A DNA stretch of 64,000 nt from Cellulomonas flavigena DSM 20109 (GCF_000092865.1 NC_014151.1:806001-870000); one strand, 5' to 3'. Shown: positions 26,664 through 37,158, counted from the first letter of the stretch. Notes: generated by a model from the sequence alone, not told the origin. Translations and numbers: made by a program.

Positions 26664-27319
26664 GACGCCGCGTTCTCTCCGACGTGTGCGCGAAGATCCC
26701 CGTTGTGGGCGCTGAGCTTGTCGTACCTACTGAACTGAACCCCGCCACCGGAGATGACCACTCGGAATGTGCGCAGAACGATGCGCAGATCGAGCGACGC
26801 GCTCACGGTGCGGACGTACTCGAGGTCGACCGCGATCTTCTCCTCCCAGGTGAGCTCGTTCCGGCCCCTCACCTGTGCAAGCCCGGTGATACCCGGCCGC
26901 ACGTCGAGTCGCTGTCGTTGGACGTCGTCGTACCGCTCCACCTGATACATCAGGGCCGGTCGCGGACCGACGATCGACATCTCGCCTCGGAGCACGTTCA
27001 CGAGTTGCGGGAGTTCGTCGAGGCTGGTGCGACGGAGGACCCGCCCGACCGGGGTGATGCGCGCTGAGTTGCTCAGCTCGGCGCCGTCGGCGTCGTAGCT
27101 GTCCTCAAACGTGCGCATGCTGCGAAACTTGAGGATCTGGAACGGCTTCCCGTGCAGTCCTGGGCGTTCCTGCGCGAAGAGGACCGGCCCCCGTGACGTC
27201 GCCTTGACCGCGGCAGCGATTACTGCGAACACCGGTGCCAGCGGGACGAGAAGCACAGCGCTCGCCACCGCGTCCGCGAGGCGCTTACCCCTGCGTGCAT
27301 ACCAGGATGTCTGTGTCAT
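26660..27319 (-). CDS. Priming phosphoglycosyl transferase (bacterial sugar transferase)
   Basis: 219 residues. One hydrophobic membrane segment (residues ~13-37) is followed by the catalytic domain: [46 protein letters not shown] and SIVGPRPAL. These are the hallmarks of PF02397. The absence of the four extra N-terminal helices of WcaJ makes it a small, PglC-like monotopic enzyme. It moves a sugar phosphate from UDP-sugar to undecaprenyl phosphate and so starts the repeat unit. The start is ATG at 27319, one base after the pyruvyl transferase stop. Confidence 0.92.
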   Translation of the reverse strand: MTQTSWYARRGKRLADAVASAVLLVPLAPVFAVIAAAVKATSRGPVLFAQERPGLHGKPFQILKFRSMRTFEDSYDADGAELSNSARITPVGRVLRRTSLDELPQLVNVLRGEMSIVGPRPALMYQVERYDDVQRQRLDVRPGITGLAQVRGRNELTWEEKIAVDLEYVRTVSASLDLRIVLRTFRVVISGGGVQFSRYDKLSAHNGDLRAHVGENAAS

Positions 27320-27320
27320 C

Positions 27321-28538
27321 TCAGCCCCCCAGGCCCAGGTGTGCGCTGCGAGCAGCGCGCAATGCTGGAAACGTGCGTGCCGACGCGGCGGCGAACGTCA
27401 TTCTCTGTCGGGAAGTGATCCCGAGGAAATCCTTGGCGACGTCGTCGAACGCCGCCCCGAGGTCGGTTGCGAAGTAGTCGCGAGGATCGTGGGGCTGGCC
27501 GTGCAGCGCCCCGTCCAGTGCCCCCGCGTTCTTGGTGAAGTAGTACTGCTTGTCGCCGAGGACATCCTTGAGGACGCTGACAAAGGGAGTGCCGGCGCCA
27601 AGAGCGAGAATGAGTGCGTGGTACCGGCTGGCGATTACGAGTTCCGCGCCACGAACGACGCGGACCGCCTCCTCGATCGGGAGAAAGCCGGTTGAGGTGA
27701 TGTCCACGACCTCGATGCCCTCCGCCGCCTTGCGCAGTAGGTTCGCCTGGTCGACGCCGGCGTAACCCAGGTTGAACGGGAGGACGACGATCTTGAGCCC
27801 GTGCCGTTCGCGCATCGTCGTGGCGAAGCGTGTGAACTGGTCGACGTGGCGTTCTAGCTCTTCAACCGCGAGGTAGGTCTCAACGACGACGTAGGGGTCC
27901 GAGATCGGAGGCGACTGCGGGGGCAGGAGCGACTCGTCGATGAACAGAAGGTCGTCGGGCAGGACCGAAATGCGCGCCCCATCGATGCCGAGTCGCGAAA
28001 GCCAGGCCGGTGACTGCAGTCTGTCGCGCACTCCGTACCGCGCTTCGGGCGCGTAGGTGAGCATCGCGCTGAAAAACTCCTCGTCGCCGCGGATAGGTCC
28101 GAAGCCGTTGGCGGTGTACACGACAGGAGTGCCGACCGCGCTGGCGGCTAGGACCGGTGTCAGGATCGTGAGAAGTCGCTCAAGGCGGTGGGGCCGGCTC
28201 CACAGGGAGTTGATGTAGCCGCCTCCGTTGACGTAGAGCACGTCGAGTCGACTCACGGCGTCCATGACCTCGTCGAGGTTCGTGACGGCTCTGAGCACCT
28301 CGATTGGTGTGAGCCTGCGGTGGGAGGCCTCCGAGCCGACGAGGCGGTCCAAGCCGTGGACCTCGATCACTGACACGCGATGATCGGACAGGTAGTGCTG
28401 CTGTATCCGGTCGAGGAACTGGCGGTCGTAGGCGAACACGGTGTACTCGGTGGCGCCGAGCGTGCGGACGTTGTTTACCAACATGGCGTAGTCGCCAAAG
28501 TTCACGTCGGAGAACGGTCCGGTGAAGCCGATAGTCAC
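27321..28538 (-). CDS. Polysaccharide pyruvyl transferase family protein
   Basis: 405 residues, GTG at 28538 overlapping the HAD gene stop by 4 bases. The N-terminus has the family loop GPFSDVNFGDYAMLVNN. The middle has YVNGGGYINSLW and the C-terminal half has ASRYHALILALGAGTPF, the CsaB/WcaK donor-binding block. Members use phosphoenolpyruvate to add pyruvate ketals to sugars, which gives the polymer negative charge. CsaB-type pyruvylation also anchors S-layer proteins in some bacteria, but no S-layer domain is seen here. Target sugar unknown. It works in the same operon as the FucNAc and priming genes. Confidence 0.88.
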   Translation of the reverse strand: MTIGFTGPFSDVNFGDYAMLVNNVRTLGATEYTVFAYDRQFLDRIQQHYLSDHRVSVIEVHGLDRLVGSEASHRRLTPIEVLRAVTNLDEVMDAVSRLDVLYVNGGGYINSLWSRPHRLERLLTILTPVLAASAVGTPVVYTANGFGPIRGDEEFFSAMLTYAPEARYGVRDRLQSPAWLSRLGIDGARISVLPDDLLFIDESLLPPQSPPISDPYVVVETYLAVEELERHVDQFTRFATTMRERHGLKIVVLPFNLGYAGVDQANLLRKAAEGIEVVDITSTGFLPIEEAVRVVRGAELVIASRYHALILALGAGTPFVSVLKDVLGDKQYYFTKNAGALDGALHGQPHDPRDYFATDLGAAFDDVAKDFLGITSRQRMTFAAASARTFPALRAARSAHLGLGG

Positions 28539-29245
28539 GCGATGGCTCCCTTGGCCTCGACGACGGCAATCTGTGCTGTGGCCTGTCCGACGCCAAACAG
28601 GTCCCGCTCGAACCTCGTCACGGTCCGGTCGACTGGAATCTGGTCGTGGACGGCGTGGTGGAGACCTCCCGGTCGGCGGACCCGCACGTTGATCCAGCCG
28701 AGGCTCGCGGGCCCCTGGAAGTCCTTGGTCGGGTTGTCGCCGAAGTACACGAACCGTGCGTCACGCCCTCCCGACTCCGCGACGATGTGACGAAAGGCGA
28801 GCTCACTGGGCTTGTGCCACGCCGGACCGTGCTCGGCAGTCACGACCACTGTGTCGACCAGTCGTTCGAGTCCTAGCGCCTCGAGCTTGCGACGCTGGCC
28901 CGGGCCGTACCCGTCCGTCACGATCCCCGTGTGGACGGTGCCAGCGGGCAGGTTTGCCAGGTACTCGGCAGCGTCCGGAGCGAGGGCGATATCCGGCTCG
29001 TGATCGCGGTACGCCGCGACGAGGTCCGGCACGGCCTCCGGCGGCAAGCCGAGCTCTGAGGCCACCTGGTCGAACGTGCGGCCGCGGACACCGGCCTCGA
29101 ACGACTGCCAGGCGCGCGCTCCGAACCCGGGCACGCCGTACTGGGACTCGACGACACGACCGACGTGCATGAAGCCGCTGCGTACGTAGTCCCGCTCGAG
29201 GAACAGCGTGTCGTCGAGGTCGAAGACGAGCACGAGGTCAGTCAT
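28535..29245 (-). CDS. HAD-superfamily hydrolase
   Basis: 236 residues from ATG 29245, with AGGAG upstream. HAD motif I is VFDLDDTLF, motif II lies in GIVTDGYGPGQ, the motif III lysine is in HKPSELAF and motif IV is YFGDNPTKDF. All catalytic residues are present, so it should remove phosphate from a small substrate such as a sugar phosphate. Its start overlaps the end of the ATP-grasp remnant by 8 bases, and its own stop overlaps the pyruvyl transferase start. HAD and ATP-grasp pairs are common in glycan loci, but here the partner is truncated. Confidence 0.85.
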   Translation of the reverse strand: MTDLVLVFDLDDTLFLERDYVRSGFMHVGRVVESQYGVPGFGARAWQSFEAGVRGRTFDQVASELGLPPEAVPDLVAAYRDHEPDIALAPDAAEYLANLPAGTVHTGIVTDGYGPGQRRKLEALGLERLVDTVVVTAEHGPAWHKPSELAFRHIVAESGGRDARFVYFGDNPTKDFQGPASLGWINVRVRRPGGLHHAVHDQIPVDRTVTRFERDLFGVGQATAQIAVVEAKGAIA

Positions 29246-29829
29246 CGAGGCTCCTGTAGTCGTACCCGCTGACGACGACCTCGCTGTCATACCGCAGCAG
29301 AAGTGTTCCCGGGCTCCATGTCAGCTCAGCCACGTCCTCCCCGCGGGAGTCGCGGAGCAGGGCATCGACGATGTTTGCTCCTGCGTGGTGGCTCAGGGGG
29401 TAGCCGCCACCGAACCGAGGGTTGATCTCGATCACCCGTACGTCCTCGGTGGCGGCGTCGTAGAAGACCTGAACGTTCAGTGCGCCGTACGCTCCGGGAA
29501 GTCGTCGCGCGACCTCCCGGGCGAGCGAGATAACTGCGGGGTAGTCGACGGTGACGCCCTTCGAGACCTCGCCACCGCGAACCTCGAGCCGTCGGCGGGG
29601 AACAACGGCGAGTACGCGCCCTTCTCGCCCTACGGCGAGGTCAACGGTGACCTCCACGCCGGTGGCGCGCTGTTGCACGATGTAGTCGTCACCACTCCCG
29701 GGGACCTGCAGTGCGCTGACGTCCTCCGCCGTGACGACTCCGACGCTTGCCGAGCCGCGACGTGGCTTGGCGACCACGGCACCCTTCAACCACCAGGGCG
29801 TCGCTCGCCACGTGCCAGTCAGAACCGTG
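29238..29829 (-). pseudogene. 5'-truncated ATP-grasp (carbamoyl-phosphate-synthase-like) gene
   Basis: The frame encodes only the second half of an ATP-grasp enzyme: AVVAKPRRGSASVGV (ATP-binding lysine and glycine-rich loop), VEVTVDLAVGREGRVLAVVP, ALNVQVFYDA and the metal-binding block VIEINPRFGGGYPLSHHAG. The ~110 residues that should precede it (the pre-ATP-grasp fold) are missing. Upstream of about 29830 the frame becomes unrelated sequence that leads into the MarR promoter. The gene was probably cut by recombination at the edge of the polysaccharide locus. The exact upstream limit is my estimate. Confidence 0.75.
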
Positions 29830-29950
29830 CATGTGGTTGTCCCTCCCCCTGGTCGAGCGTGACGCACCACCGGGTGAAATGGCAAGGCCAGAGGGGGTGA
29901 CGTCCGTGCGCCAGATCGTGACCCGCGGTAATGATGTAGGGTAAGGAAAC

Positions 29951-30403
29951 GTGTCCACGCCCCCCACCGCCGCGCCCCCCGCCGCCGCCGACCTCGCCCT
30001 CGCCACCGAGCTGCGCGTGACCCTCGGCCGGGCGGTCCGGCGCATCAAGGCCGAACGTGGCGAGGCCGGGCTCTCGGACCCCCAGTTCAACGTGCTCGCG
30101 ATCCTGCTGCGCGAGGGCCCCACCAGCCCCGGCCGCCTCGCCGAGCACGAGCGCATCGCCGCCCCCGCCATGACGCGCACCGTCGGCTGCCTCGCCGACG
30201 CGGGGCTCGTCCGCAAGCAGGAGCACCCCACCGACGGCCGCCAGGTCGTCGTCAGCCTCACCGAGCACGGCGAGGCCGAGGTCGCCGAGACCCGCCGCCG
30301 CCGCGACGCCTGGCTCGCCACCCGCCTCGCCGGCCTCGACGACGACGAGCGCGCCACCCTCACCGCCGCCGCCGACATCCTCAGGAGGATCACCGCGTCG
30401 TGA
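29951..30403 (+). CDS. MarR-family transcriptional regulator
   Basis: 150 residues from GTG 29951 with AAGGAAA upstream. A winged helix-turn-helix follows the MarR pattern: LSDPQFNVLAILLREGPTSP, RLAEHERIAAPAMTRTVGCL, and the wing RKQEHPTDGRQVVVSLTEHG. Such proteins are homodimers that usually repress neighbouring transport or stress genes and release DNA on binding a small ligand. The stop overlaps the MFS start by 4 bases, so the exporter is its likely target. A TAGGGT hexamer at about 29935-29940 may be a -10 box. Confidence 0.9.
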   Translation: MSTPPTAAPPAAADLALATELRVTLGRAVRRIKAERGEAGLSDPQFNVLAILLREGPTSPGRLAEHERIAAPAMTRTVGCLADAGLVRKQEHPTDGRQVVVSLTEHGEAEVAETRRRRDAWLATRLAGLDDDERATLTAAADILRRITAS

Positions 30404-31770
30404 GCGCCACCTTCTCCTCGCTCTCCATCCGCAACTACCGCCTGTGGTTCGCGGGCGCCCTCGTCGCCAACGTCGGCACGTGGATGCAGCGCGTCGCGCA
30501 GGACTGGCTGGTGCTCACCGACCTCACCGACGAGTCCGGCGTGGCCGTCGGCATCACCACCGCCCTGCAGTTCGCCCCCGCCCTGCTGCTGTCCGCGTGG
30601 GCCGGGCTGCTCGCCGACCGCTTCGACCGCCGCAAGCTGCTCCTCGCCACCCAGGTCGCGCAGGGCGTGCTCGCCGCGGGCCTCGGCGCGCTCGTGCTCT
30701 CCGGCCACGCCGAGCTGTGGCACGTGTACGTCTTCGCCGGGCTCCTCGGCGCCGTCACGGCCATCGACGCGCCCGTCCGCCAGACCTTCGTCGCCGAGCT
30801 CGTGCCGCAGAGCCGCCTGTCCAACGCCGTGGGCCTCAACAGCGCGTCCTTCAACGCCGCGCGCCTCGTCGGCCCCGGCCTCGCGGGCCTGCTCATCGCG
30901 GCCGTCGGCAGCGGCTGGGTCTTCGTCATCAACGCCGCGACGTTCGCCGCGACGATCGTGTCCCTGACGCTCATGCGGCGCAGCGAGCTGCACACCATGC
31001 CGCACGCGTCACGCGCCAAGGGCCAGATCCGCGAGGGCATCGCCTACGTCCGCAACCGCTCGGACATCCTCGTCATCATGGTCGTCGTCTGCGTCGTGTC
31101 GACCTTCGGCCTGAACTTCCAGCTCACCAGCGCGCTGATGGCCCGCACCGAGTTCGGCAAGGGCGCGCAGGAGTACGGCGTGCTCGGCTCCGTCCTGGCG
31201 ATCGGGTCCCTGACGGGTGCGCTGCTCGCCGCGCGCCGCGAGCGGCCGCGCGTGCGCCTCGTCATCGGCTCCGCCTTCGGGTTCGGTGTCGCGACGGGCG
31301 TCATGGCCCTCATGCCCACCTACACGTCGTTCGCCGTCGCCTGCATCCCCGTGGGCCTGGCGTCGCTGACGATGATGACCGCCGCCAACACCAGCATCCA
31401 GATGACCACCGACCCGCAGATGCGCGGGCGCGTCATGTCCCTCTACATGATGGTGTTCCTCGGTGCGACGCCCGTCGGGTCGCCCGTCGTCGGGTGGATC
31501 GGCGAGACGTTCGGCGCCCGCTGGTCCATCGGCGTCGGCTCGATCTCCGCGCTGCTCGTCTCGGTGGGTGCCGCGCTGTGGGCGCGCAAGCACTGGGACG
31601 TGCGCGTGCGGTACCGCGTCGCGCGGCGCCCCTACGTCGAGGTGCTGTACCCCGCGGACCGTGCGGCGGCCGCGGCCGGCACGGCGGCCGCGGCGGGGGA
31701 GCAGGACGCCGGGCCGGAGTCCGAGCGCGTCCGTGCGCAGGGCGCGGCCGACGCGCAGCACGCGGCCTGA
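30400..31770 (+). CDS. MFS transporter (EntS/MFS_3-like exporter)
   Basis: 456 residues with 12 predicted membrane helices, GTG at 30400 in the MarR overlap. The N-terminal run FSSLSIRNYRLWFAGALVAN and the loop GLLADRFDRRKLLL are typical of the MFS_3 branch, which includes the enterobactin exporter EntS and many actinobacterial drug exporters. Proton-driven efflux of a drug or small metabolite is expected. The C-terminal ~45 residues are a hydrophilic Ala/Glu tail. Substrate unknown; regulation by the linked MarR protein is likely. Confidence 0.9.
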   Translation: MSATFSSLSIRNYRLWFAGALVANVGTWMQRVAQDWLVLTDLTDESGVAVGITTALQFAPALLLSAWAGLLADRFDRRKLLLATQVAQGVLAAGLGALVLSGHAELWHVYVFAGLLGAVTAIDAPVRQTFVAELVPQSRLSNAVGLNSASFNAARLVGPGLAGLLIAAVGSGWVFVINAATFAATIVSLTLMRRSELHTMPHASRAKGQIREGIAYVRNRSDILVIMVVVCVVSTFGLNFQLTSALMARTEFGKGAQEYGVLGSVLAIGSLTGALLAARRERPRVRLVIGSAFGFGVATGVMALMPTYTSFAVACIPVGLASLTMMTAANTSIQMTTDPQMRGRVMSLYMMVFLGATPVGSPVVGWIGETFGARWSIGVGSISALLVSVGAALWARKHWDVRVRYRVARRPYVEVLYPADRAAAAAGTAAAAGEQDAGPESERVRAQGAADAQHAA

Positions 31771-31891
31771 CCTCCCCGCCCTGCGGGCCGGCACCTGAAC
31801 GGCGTCGTCGTTGCGCCGTCCGGGCGCACCCACGGGTGAATGCCGGGTGCGGGCTGGATGTCCCTTGCGTCCGGTATGCGACCATCCTCGC

Positions 31892-33751
31892 GTGGAGCAG
31901 ACGGGGTCGGTGGGGGCGTCGTCCGGGCGTGACGACGCCGGGACGACGCCCCCACCGGCCGACCCCGCGACCGATCTCGCGACCGACCTCGTGACCGACC
32001 CCGCGGCGGACCCCGCGCCCGGCGCCCCCTGGCGGCGCGTGGCCCTGCGCGTCGCGCTCGCGGTGCTCGCGCTCCTCCTCGTCCTGGTGGCGTGGGTCGG
32101 CCTGCGCGCGTGGCAGGCCGCCAACGCGCTGCAGGAGGCGCGCGCGTGGCTCGACGGGGTCGAGCTCGACGCCCGCGGGTTCGAGACCGTCGGCAAGGAC
32201 CTCACCGGCCTTCAGGCGTCCACCTCCCGTGCCGCGTCCGCGGCGTCCGACCCGCTCTGGCGTGCGGCCGAGGGGCTGCCGTGGGCCGGTGACCAGCTCG
32301 AGGCCGTGCGCGTCGTCGCGACGTCCCTCGACGCCGTCGTCACCGACGCGCTGCCCGCCGTCACCGACCTGCGGGCGCTGCTCGACGGCGGCGTGCGCGA
32401 CGAGGACGGGCCGTTCGACGTCCAGGCCTTGCGGCGCGTCGCCACGCGCGTGGAGACCGCCGCCGCCACCGCCGCCACCGCGCGCGCCGACGTCGACACC
32501 CTCGACCCCGACGCGCTCGTCGGTCGCCTCGCGGGGCCCGTGCGCGAGGTGCAGGACGCGCTCGCGCACATCGACGGCACGCTGGCCCCGGCCGCCGGGA
32601 TCGCACCCGCGCTGCCCGGCATGCTCGGCGCCGACGGCCCACGCACCTACCTCGTCCTCGCGCTCAACACGGCCGAGCTGCGCGCCGCCGGCGGCATCGT
32701 CGGCACGGTCATCGCGGTCCGTGCCGACGCGGGCGCCCTGAGCATCGTCGACCGCAAGGCCACCCTCGACCTGTGGGCGCTGAAGGACCCCGTCCTGCCC
32801 CTCACCGACGAGGAGCTCGCGGCGTGGGGCCCGCGCCTGGGCCGGTGGGTCCAGAACTCCGTGCTGACGCCCGACTTCCCGCGCACCGCGGAGCTGGTCG
32901 CCGCACGCTGGGCGCACGACGGCGGGGGCGAGGTCGACGGCGTCATCGCCACCGACACGCTCGCGGTGGGCGAGCTCATCGGTGCCACGGGCCCCGTGCC
33001 CGACCCCGACGGCGGCACGCTGGAGGCCGACCGCCTCGTCGACGCGCTGCTGCGCCAGCCCTACATCAAGCACGCGGACCCCGCGCTCGCCGACGCGTAC
33101 TTCGGCGACGTCGCGGAGAACGTCATGGACGCGATCGGCGAGGGCCGGGGCGACCCGGAGGACCTGCTGAGCGCGGCGCGTCGCACGGTCGACGAGCGGC
33201 GCGTGCGGATCTGGTCCGCCCACCCCGACGAGCAGGAGCGGATCGCGGCGACCGTCGCGGGCGGTGCGTACACGTCGTCCGACCTGTTCGCCGACGAGCC
33301 GGGCCTGTTCCTCGACGACGCGACCCAGGGCAAGGTCGGCGCCTACCTCACCACCGACGTCACGTTCCGCGACGCGCGCTGCACCGGGCCGGACCCGAGC
33401 GTGGACGTCGTGCTGCGCCTCGACTACCGCCCGCCGCCCGCCGTCGCGATGCTCGGCGTGTTCGTCACCGGCGTCCCCGGACCCGACGTGCCGCTCGGCA
33501 CGCTGCTCACCCACGTGTCCGTCTGGTCGACCGTCGGGGGCCCGCCGCTGCCCGTCACGCGCGACGGGCAGCCCGCGACCGGTGAGGTGGAGCGCGTGGC
33601 CGGGCGCACCGTGCTGCAGCTGCCGTCCCGGCTCGCGCCCGGGCAGTCCGAGGAGTACGTCGTCACCGTGCCCCTGCACGACGGCGCCGTCACGCTGTGG
33701 ACCACGCCGACGCTGACGGCCCCCGGCTCGGCCGGCTACACCTGCCCCTGA
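31892..33751 (+). CDS. DUF4012 membrane protein (copy 2)
   Basis: 619 residues from GTG 31892. An Asp/Thr/Pro-rich cytoplasmic N-terminus (~45 residues) precedes a single transmembrane helix (VALRVALAVLALLLVLVAWV). The external part follows copy 1 in order: a helical region, then LVLALNTAELRAAGGIVGT, VLTPDFPRTAELVAARW and VDGVIATDTLAVGELIGATG, and a C-terminal part ending YTCP. It stands outside the sugar operon but, like copy 1 at 12907, is followed by a wall-anchored protein gene. The two copies are diverged, so the duplication is old or they were acquired separately. Confidence 0.85.
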   Translation: MEQTGSVGASSGRDDAGTTPPPADPATDLATDLVTDPAADPAPGAPWRRVALRVALAVLALLLVLVAWVGLRAWQAANALQEARAWLDGVELDARGFETVGKDLTGLQASTSRAASAASDPLWRAAEGLPWAGDQLEAVRVVATSLDAVVTDALPAVTDLRALLDGGVRDEDGPFDVQALRRVATRVETAAATAATARADVDTLDPDALVGRLAGPVREVQDALAHIDGTLAPAAGIAPALPGMLGADGPRTYLVLALNTAELRAAGGIVGTVIAVRADAGALSIVDRKATLDLWALKDPVLPLTDEELAAWGPRLGRWVQNSVLTPDFPRTAELVAARWAHDGGGEVDGVIATDTLAVGELIGATGPVPDPDGGTLEADRLVDALLRQPYIKHADPALADAYFGDVAENVMDAIGEGRGDPEDLLSAARRTVDERRVRIWSAHPDEQERIAATVAGGAYTSSDLFADEPGLFLDDATQGKVGAYLTTDVTFRDARCTGPDPSVDVVLRLDYRPPPAVAMLGVFVTGVPGPDVPLGTLLTHVSVWSTVGGPPLPVTRDGQPATGEVERVAGRTVLQLPSRLAPGQSEEYVVTVPLHDGAVTLWTTPTLTAPGSAGYTCP

Positions 33752-33796
33752 CCTGCGGGTCCGGCGCGACCCGGTCACACGGACGGCCGTCCGGGA

Positions 33797-33833
33797 TCGG
33801 GTGAAAACGTCCCGTTCGGTCCGCTTCACCCGA
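33797..33833. promoter_or_regulatory. Inverted repeat upstream of the LSxTG gene
   Basis: Nine-base arms TCGGGTGAA (33797-33805) and TTCACCCGA (33825-33833) are perfect inverses with 19 bases between. They lie ~80 bases before the wall-protein start and ~45 bases after the DUF4012 stop. This could be an operator or a hairpin. A TAGGCT hexamer at 33841-33846 may be a -10 box. Confidence 0.4.
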
Positions 33834-33915
33834 ATGACGCTAGGCTCCGCCGCCGCGCCGGGGCGAAGATTCTGGACGAGACGAAATGTCCGAATCAGAC
33901 GACAGGAGCCAGCAC

Positions 33916-34611
33916 ATGCGCACGTACCTGAAGGCCTGCGCGGTCGCAGGCCTCGTCCTGGCGGCCTCGGGCCTCGCGCCCGCCGCGTCCGCGACCATCG
34001 TCGAGACGCCCGCGACCGACGGGTGCACGCGCGACGCCGACGCGTACGGCCCCGAGCTGCCCTGCGGCCTCGACCTCACGGTCCTCACCCCCATCTGCGA
34101 CAACGACGTGCCGAAGCTGCACTACGTCGTGACACCGACGGGCACGGACCGCACCACCGTCACCATCACGTGGGCCAACCCGTCCGGCGCGGACGTCGTC
34201 TACACGGACCTGCCGCTGTCCGGCACGGTCCCGTGGCCCGGGGCGGTCACGGGCGCCGACGGCAAGGGCGCCGACTGGCCCGGCTGGCGCCTCGTCGACG
34301 GCACGTGGGTCGAGGGCGACGAGTTCGACTGGGTGCGCCCGTCCGTCGAGGTCGGCTTCGAGGTCAACCCGAGCGGGTCGGCCGTCGTCGCCTACCCGCC
34401 GTCGAGCCCCGTGTGCCTCACCTCGCCGCCGCGGACCGACGTGCTGTCGGCCGGCCCCGAGCCGGCCGTGGCACCCGCCGCGGCGCCCGCGGAGCGCGCC
34501 GAGGTCCTGTCGGAGACCGGCTCGACGGCCGGCCCCCTCGCCCTCATCGCCGGGGGACTCGTGCTCGCCGGCGTCGGCGGGGTCCTCGCCGCGCGGCGAC
34601 GCCGCGCCTGA
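33916..34611 (+). CDS. Wall-anchored surface protein with LSxTG-type sorting tail
   Basis: 231 residues from ATG 33916, which has AGGAG 8-12 bases upstream. A signal peptide (LKACAVAGLVLAASGLAPAASA) is followed by a domain with four cysteines near DGCTRDADAYGPELPCG and LTPICDND, and a late cysteine (PVCL), so disulfides are likely. An Ala/Pro linker leads to LSETGSTAG, a hydrophobic helix and RRRRA, the layout of a sortase substrate. The gene order DUF4012 then sorted protein repeats that at 12.9-15.5 kb, although the two surface domains do not look alike. Function unknown. Confidence 0.82.
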   Translation: MRTYLKACAVAGLVLAASGLAPAASATIVETPATDGCTRDADAYGPELPCGLDLTVLTPICDNDVPKLHYVVTPTGTDRTTVTITWANPSGADVVYTDLPLSGTVPWPGAVTGADGKGADWPGWRLVDGTWVEGDEFDWVRPSVEVGFEVNPSGSAVVAYPPSSPVCLTSPPRTDVLSAGPEPAVAPAAAPAERAEVLSETGSTAGPLALIAGGLVLAGVGGVLAARRRRA

Positions 34612-34670
34612 GACCGGCACGCGCGACCCCCGCCCCGGTGCGTCGAAGGCGCCGGGGCGGGTGGTGCACG

Positions 34671-34719
34671 GCAGCAGCAGGGCCCGGCGCCTGACGACGG
34701 CGCCGGGCCCTGCTGCTGC
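34671..34719. terminator. Strong bidirectional terminator
   Basis: Two perfect 20-base arms (34671-34690 and 34700-34719, outer part GCAGCAGCAGGG) enclose a 9-base loop. A smaller hairpin (34631-34638 with 34652-34659, CGCCCCGG) lies just left. They sit between the rightward wall-protein gene and the leftward serC gene and can end both transcripts. Confidence 0.85.
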
Positions 34720-34749
34720 CTGCGGTGCTCCGTGCCCGCGGCGCGGGCC

Positions 34750-35982
<1,233 letters not shown>

Positions 35983-36049
35983 CTACCCTGGACCAGGGTG
36001 CGGCGGGGTGTCCCCGGCCGCCACGGACGGCGACGTGGGAGGCCGAGCG

Positions 36050-36739
36050 GTGAGCGACCTGATCGACACGACCGAGATGTATCTCAAGACGATCTACGAG
36101 CTCACCGAGGAAGGCATCACCCCCCTGCGCGCCCGCATCGCCGAGCGGCTCGGCCACTCGGGCCCCACGGTGTCGCAGACGGTCGCGCGCATGGAGCGCG
36201 ACGGCCTCGTGGTCGTCACCGGCGACCGGCACCTCGAGCTCACCGAGGACGGCCTGCGCAAGGCCGTGCGCGTCATGCGCAAGCACCGCCTCGCCGAGCG
36301 CCTGCTCACCGACGTCATCGGCCTGGACTGGCCGCACGTCCACGAGGAGGCGTGCCGCTGGGAGCACGTCATGAGCGAGCGCGTCGAGAAGCGCCTGGCC
36401 GCGCTGCTCGACCACCCGCACTTCGACCCCTACGGCAACCCGATCCCGGGGCTCGACGAGATCGGGGAGCAGAGCACGGAGGTGCGGTTCCTCGACGGCG
36501 TCGTGCCGCTGACGGCCCCGGGTGCGGCAGCCGACGGCACCGCCGTCGTCGCGCGCATCGCCGAGCCGCTGCAGGTCGACGTGGAGCTGCTCGCGCGGCT
36601 CGCGGACGCCGGTGTGGTGCCGGGCGCGAGCGTGACCGTGGAGCGGACCACGGGGACGGTCACGGTGGGCGTCGCGGGGGCCGGCACGGTGCTCGACCTG
36701 CCGTACGACGTGGCCCGCCACGTCTTCGTGGGGGCGTGA
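36050..36739 (+). CDS. DtxR/IdeR-family metal-dependent regulator
   Basis: 229 residues from GTG 36050. The N-terminal winged helix ([17 protein letters not shown], then [18 protein letters not shown]) is followed by the dimer and metal domain. The known metal ligands are present: Met in TTEMYL, His and Glu in [10 protein letters not shown], and His, Cys, Glu, His in [15 protein letters not shown]-terminal SH3-like domain ([15 protein letters not shown]) completes the full-length form. It should repress iron uptake genes when loaded with Fe(II); a manganese-sensing role is possible in some members. No iron-box palindrome is evident near it. Confidence 0.92.
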   Translation: MSDLIDTTEMYLKTIYELTEEGITPLRARIAERLGHSGPTVSQTVARMERDGLVVVTGDRHLELTEDGLRKAVRVMRKHRLAERLLTDVIGLDWPHVHEEACRWEHVMSERVEKRLAALLDHPHFDPYGNPIPGLDEIGEQSTEVRFLDGVVPLTAPGAAADGTAVVARIAEPLQVDVELLARLADAGVVPGASVTVERTTGTVTVGVAGAGTVLDLPYDVARHVFVGA

Positions 36740-36858
36740 CGTCGTTCACCGAGCGGGTGAGTCCGTTATGCCTGCCCTGGACACGCTGGTGAGCCTTCGT
36801 CCCGGCGGGTCGTCGGCGTGTCGCGCGGCGTGTCGGACGGACGTCCACCTTTTTTCGG

Positions 36859-36905
36859 CGCTCTCCGTGACCAACGCGTGACAATCGCGGAGAGCGTCAT
36901 GTACT
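36859..36905 (+). promoter_or_regulatory. Putative promoter of NlpC/P60 gene with overlapping palindrome
   Basis: GTGACA (36878-36883) and TGTACT (36900-36905) are spaced by 16 bases, as -35 and -10 boxes. Nine-base inverted arms CGCTCTCCG (36859-36867) and CGGAGAGCG (36888-36896) overlap the promoter and may be an operator. The riboswitch begins about 45 bases downstream, so the transcript start fits. Confidence 0.5.
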
Positions 36906-36950
36906 TTCGACCTGCTTCCCGGAACCCTCCTCCGTGAAGCCCTCGAGCGG

Positions 36951-37158
36951 AACGCCGAATCCTGCCGCCGCTCGCAGGTCCGTACGACTCGCCGGCAGGG
37001 GCGGGGGAACCACATCTGGTCACCGGAGGTCTCGGTGGCCTTGGGGTGAAGCCGGGCGGACGGAACGACAGCGGTGCACCACGGTGCGCAGCAGGTCGTG
37101 ACGGACGACCGGCCGGGTGATCTCCCACCCGAACCCGACAGCTCACCTCGTAGGCGCC
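36951..37158 (+). ncRNA. c-di-AMP riboswitch (ydaO/yuaA type)
   Basis: The segment contains the conserved blocks of this riboswitch in order: GCCGAATCCTGCC (36954-36966), GGCAGGGGCGGGGGAACC (36993-37010), CTTGGGGTGAAGCCG (37040-37054) and CCGACAGCTCACCTCGTAGG (37135-37154). In Actinobacteria this motif commonly precedes genes for cell-wall hydrolases and resuscitation factors and turns expression off when c-di-AMP is high. It ends about 15 bases before the start of a secreted NlpC/P60 gene. The ribosome site lies right after its 3' end, so control could act on transcription or on translation. Limits are approximate. Confidence 0.92.

Noticed and set aside
31433..33829. Long minus-strand open frame (about 800 codons) opposite the second DUF4012 gene
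   Set aside because: Low-complexity Arg/Gly/Val content with no motif; the plus strand encodes a recognisable family with membrane helix and conserved blocks.
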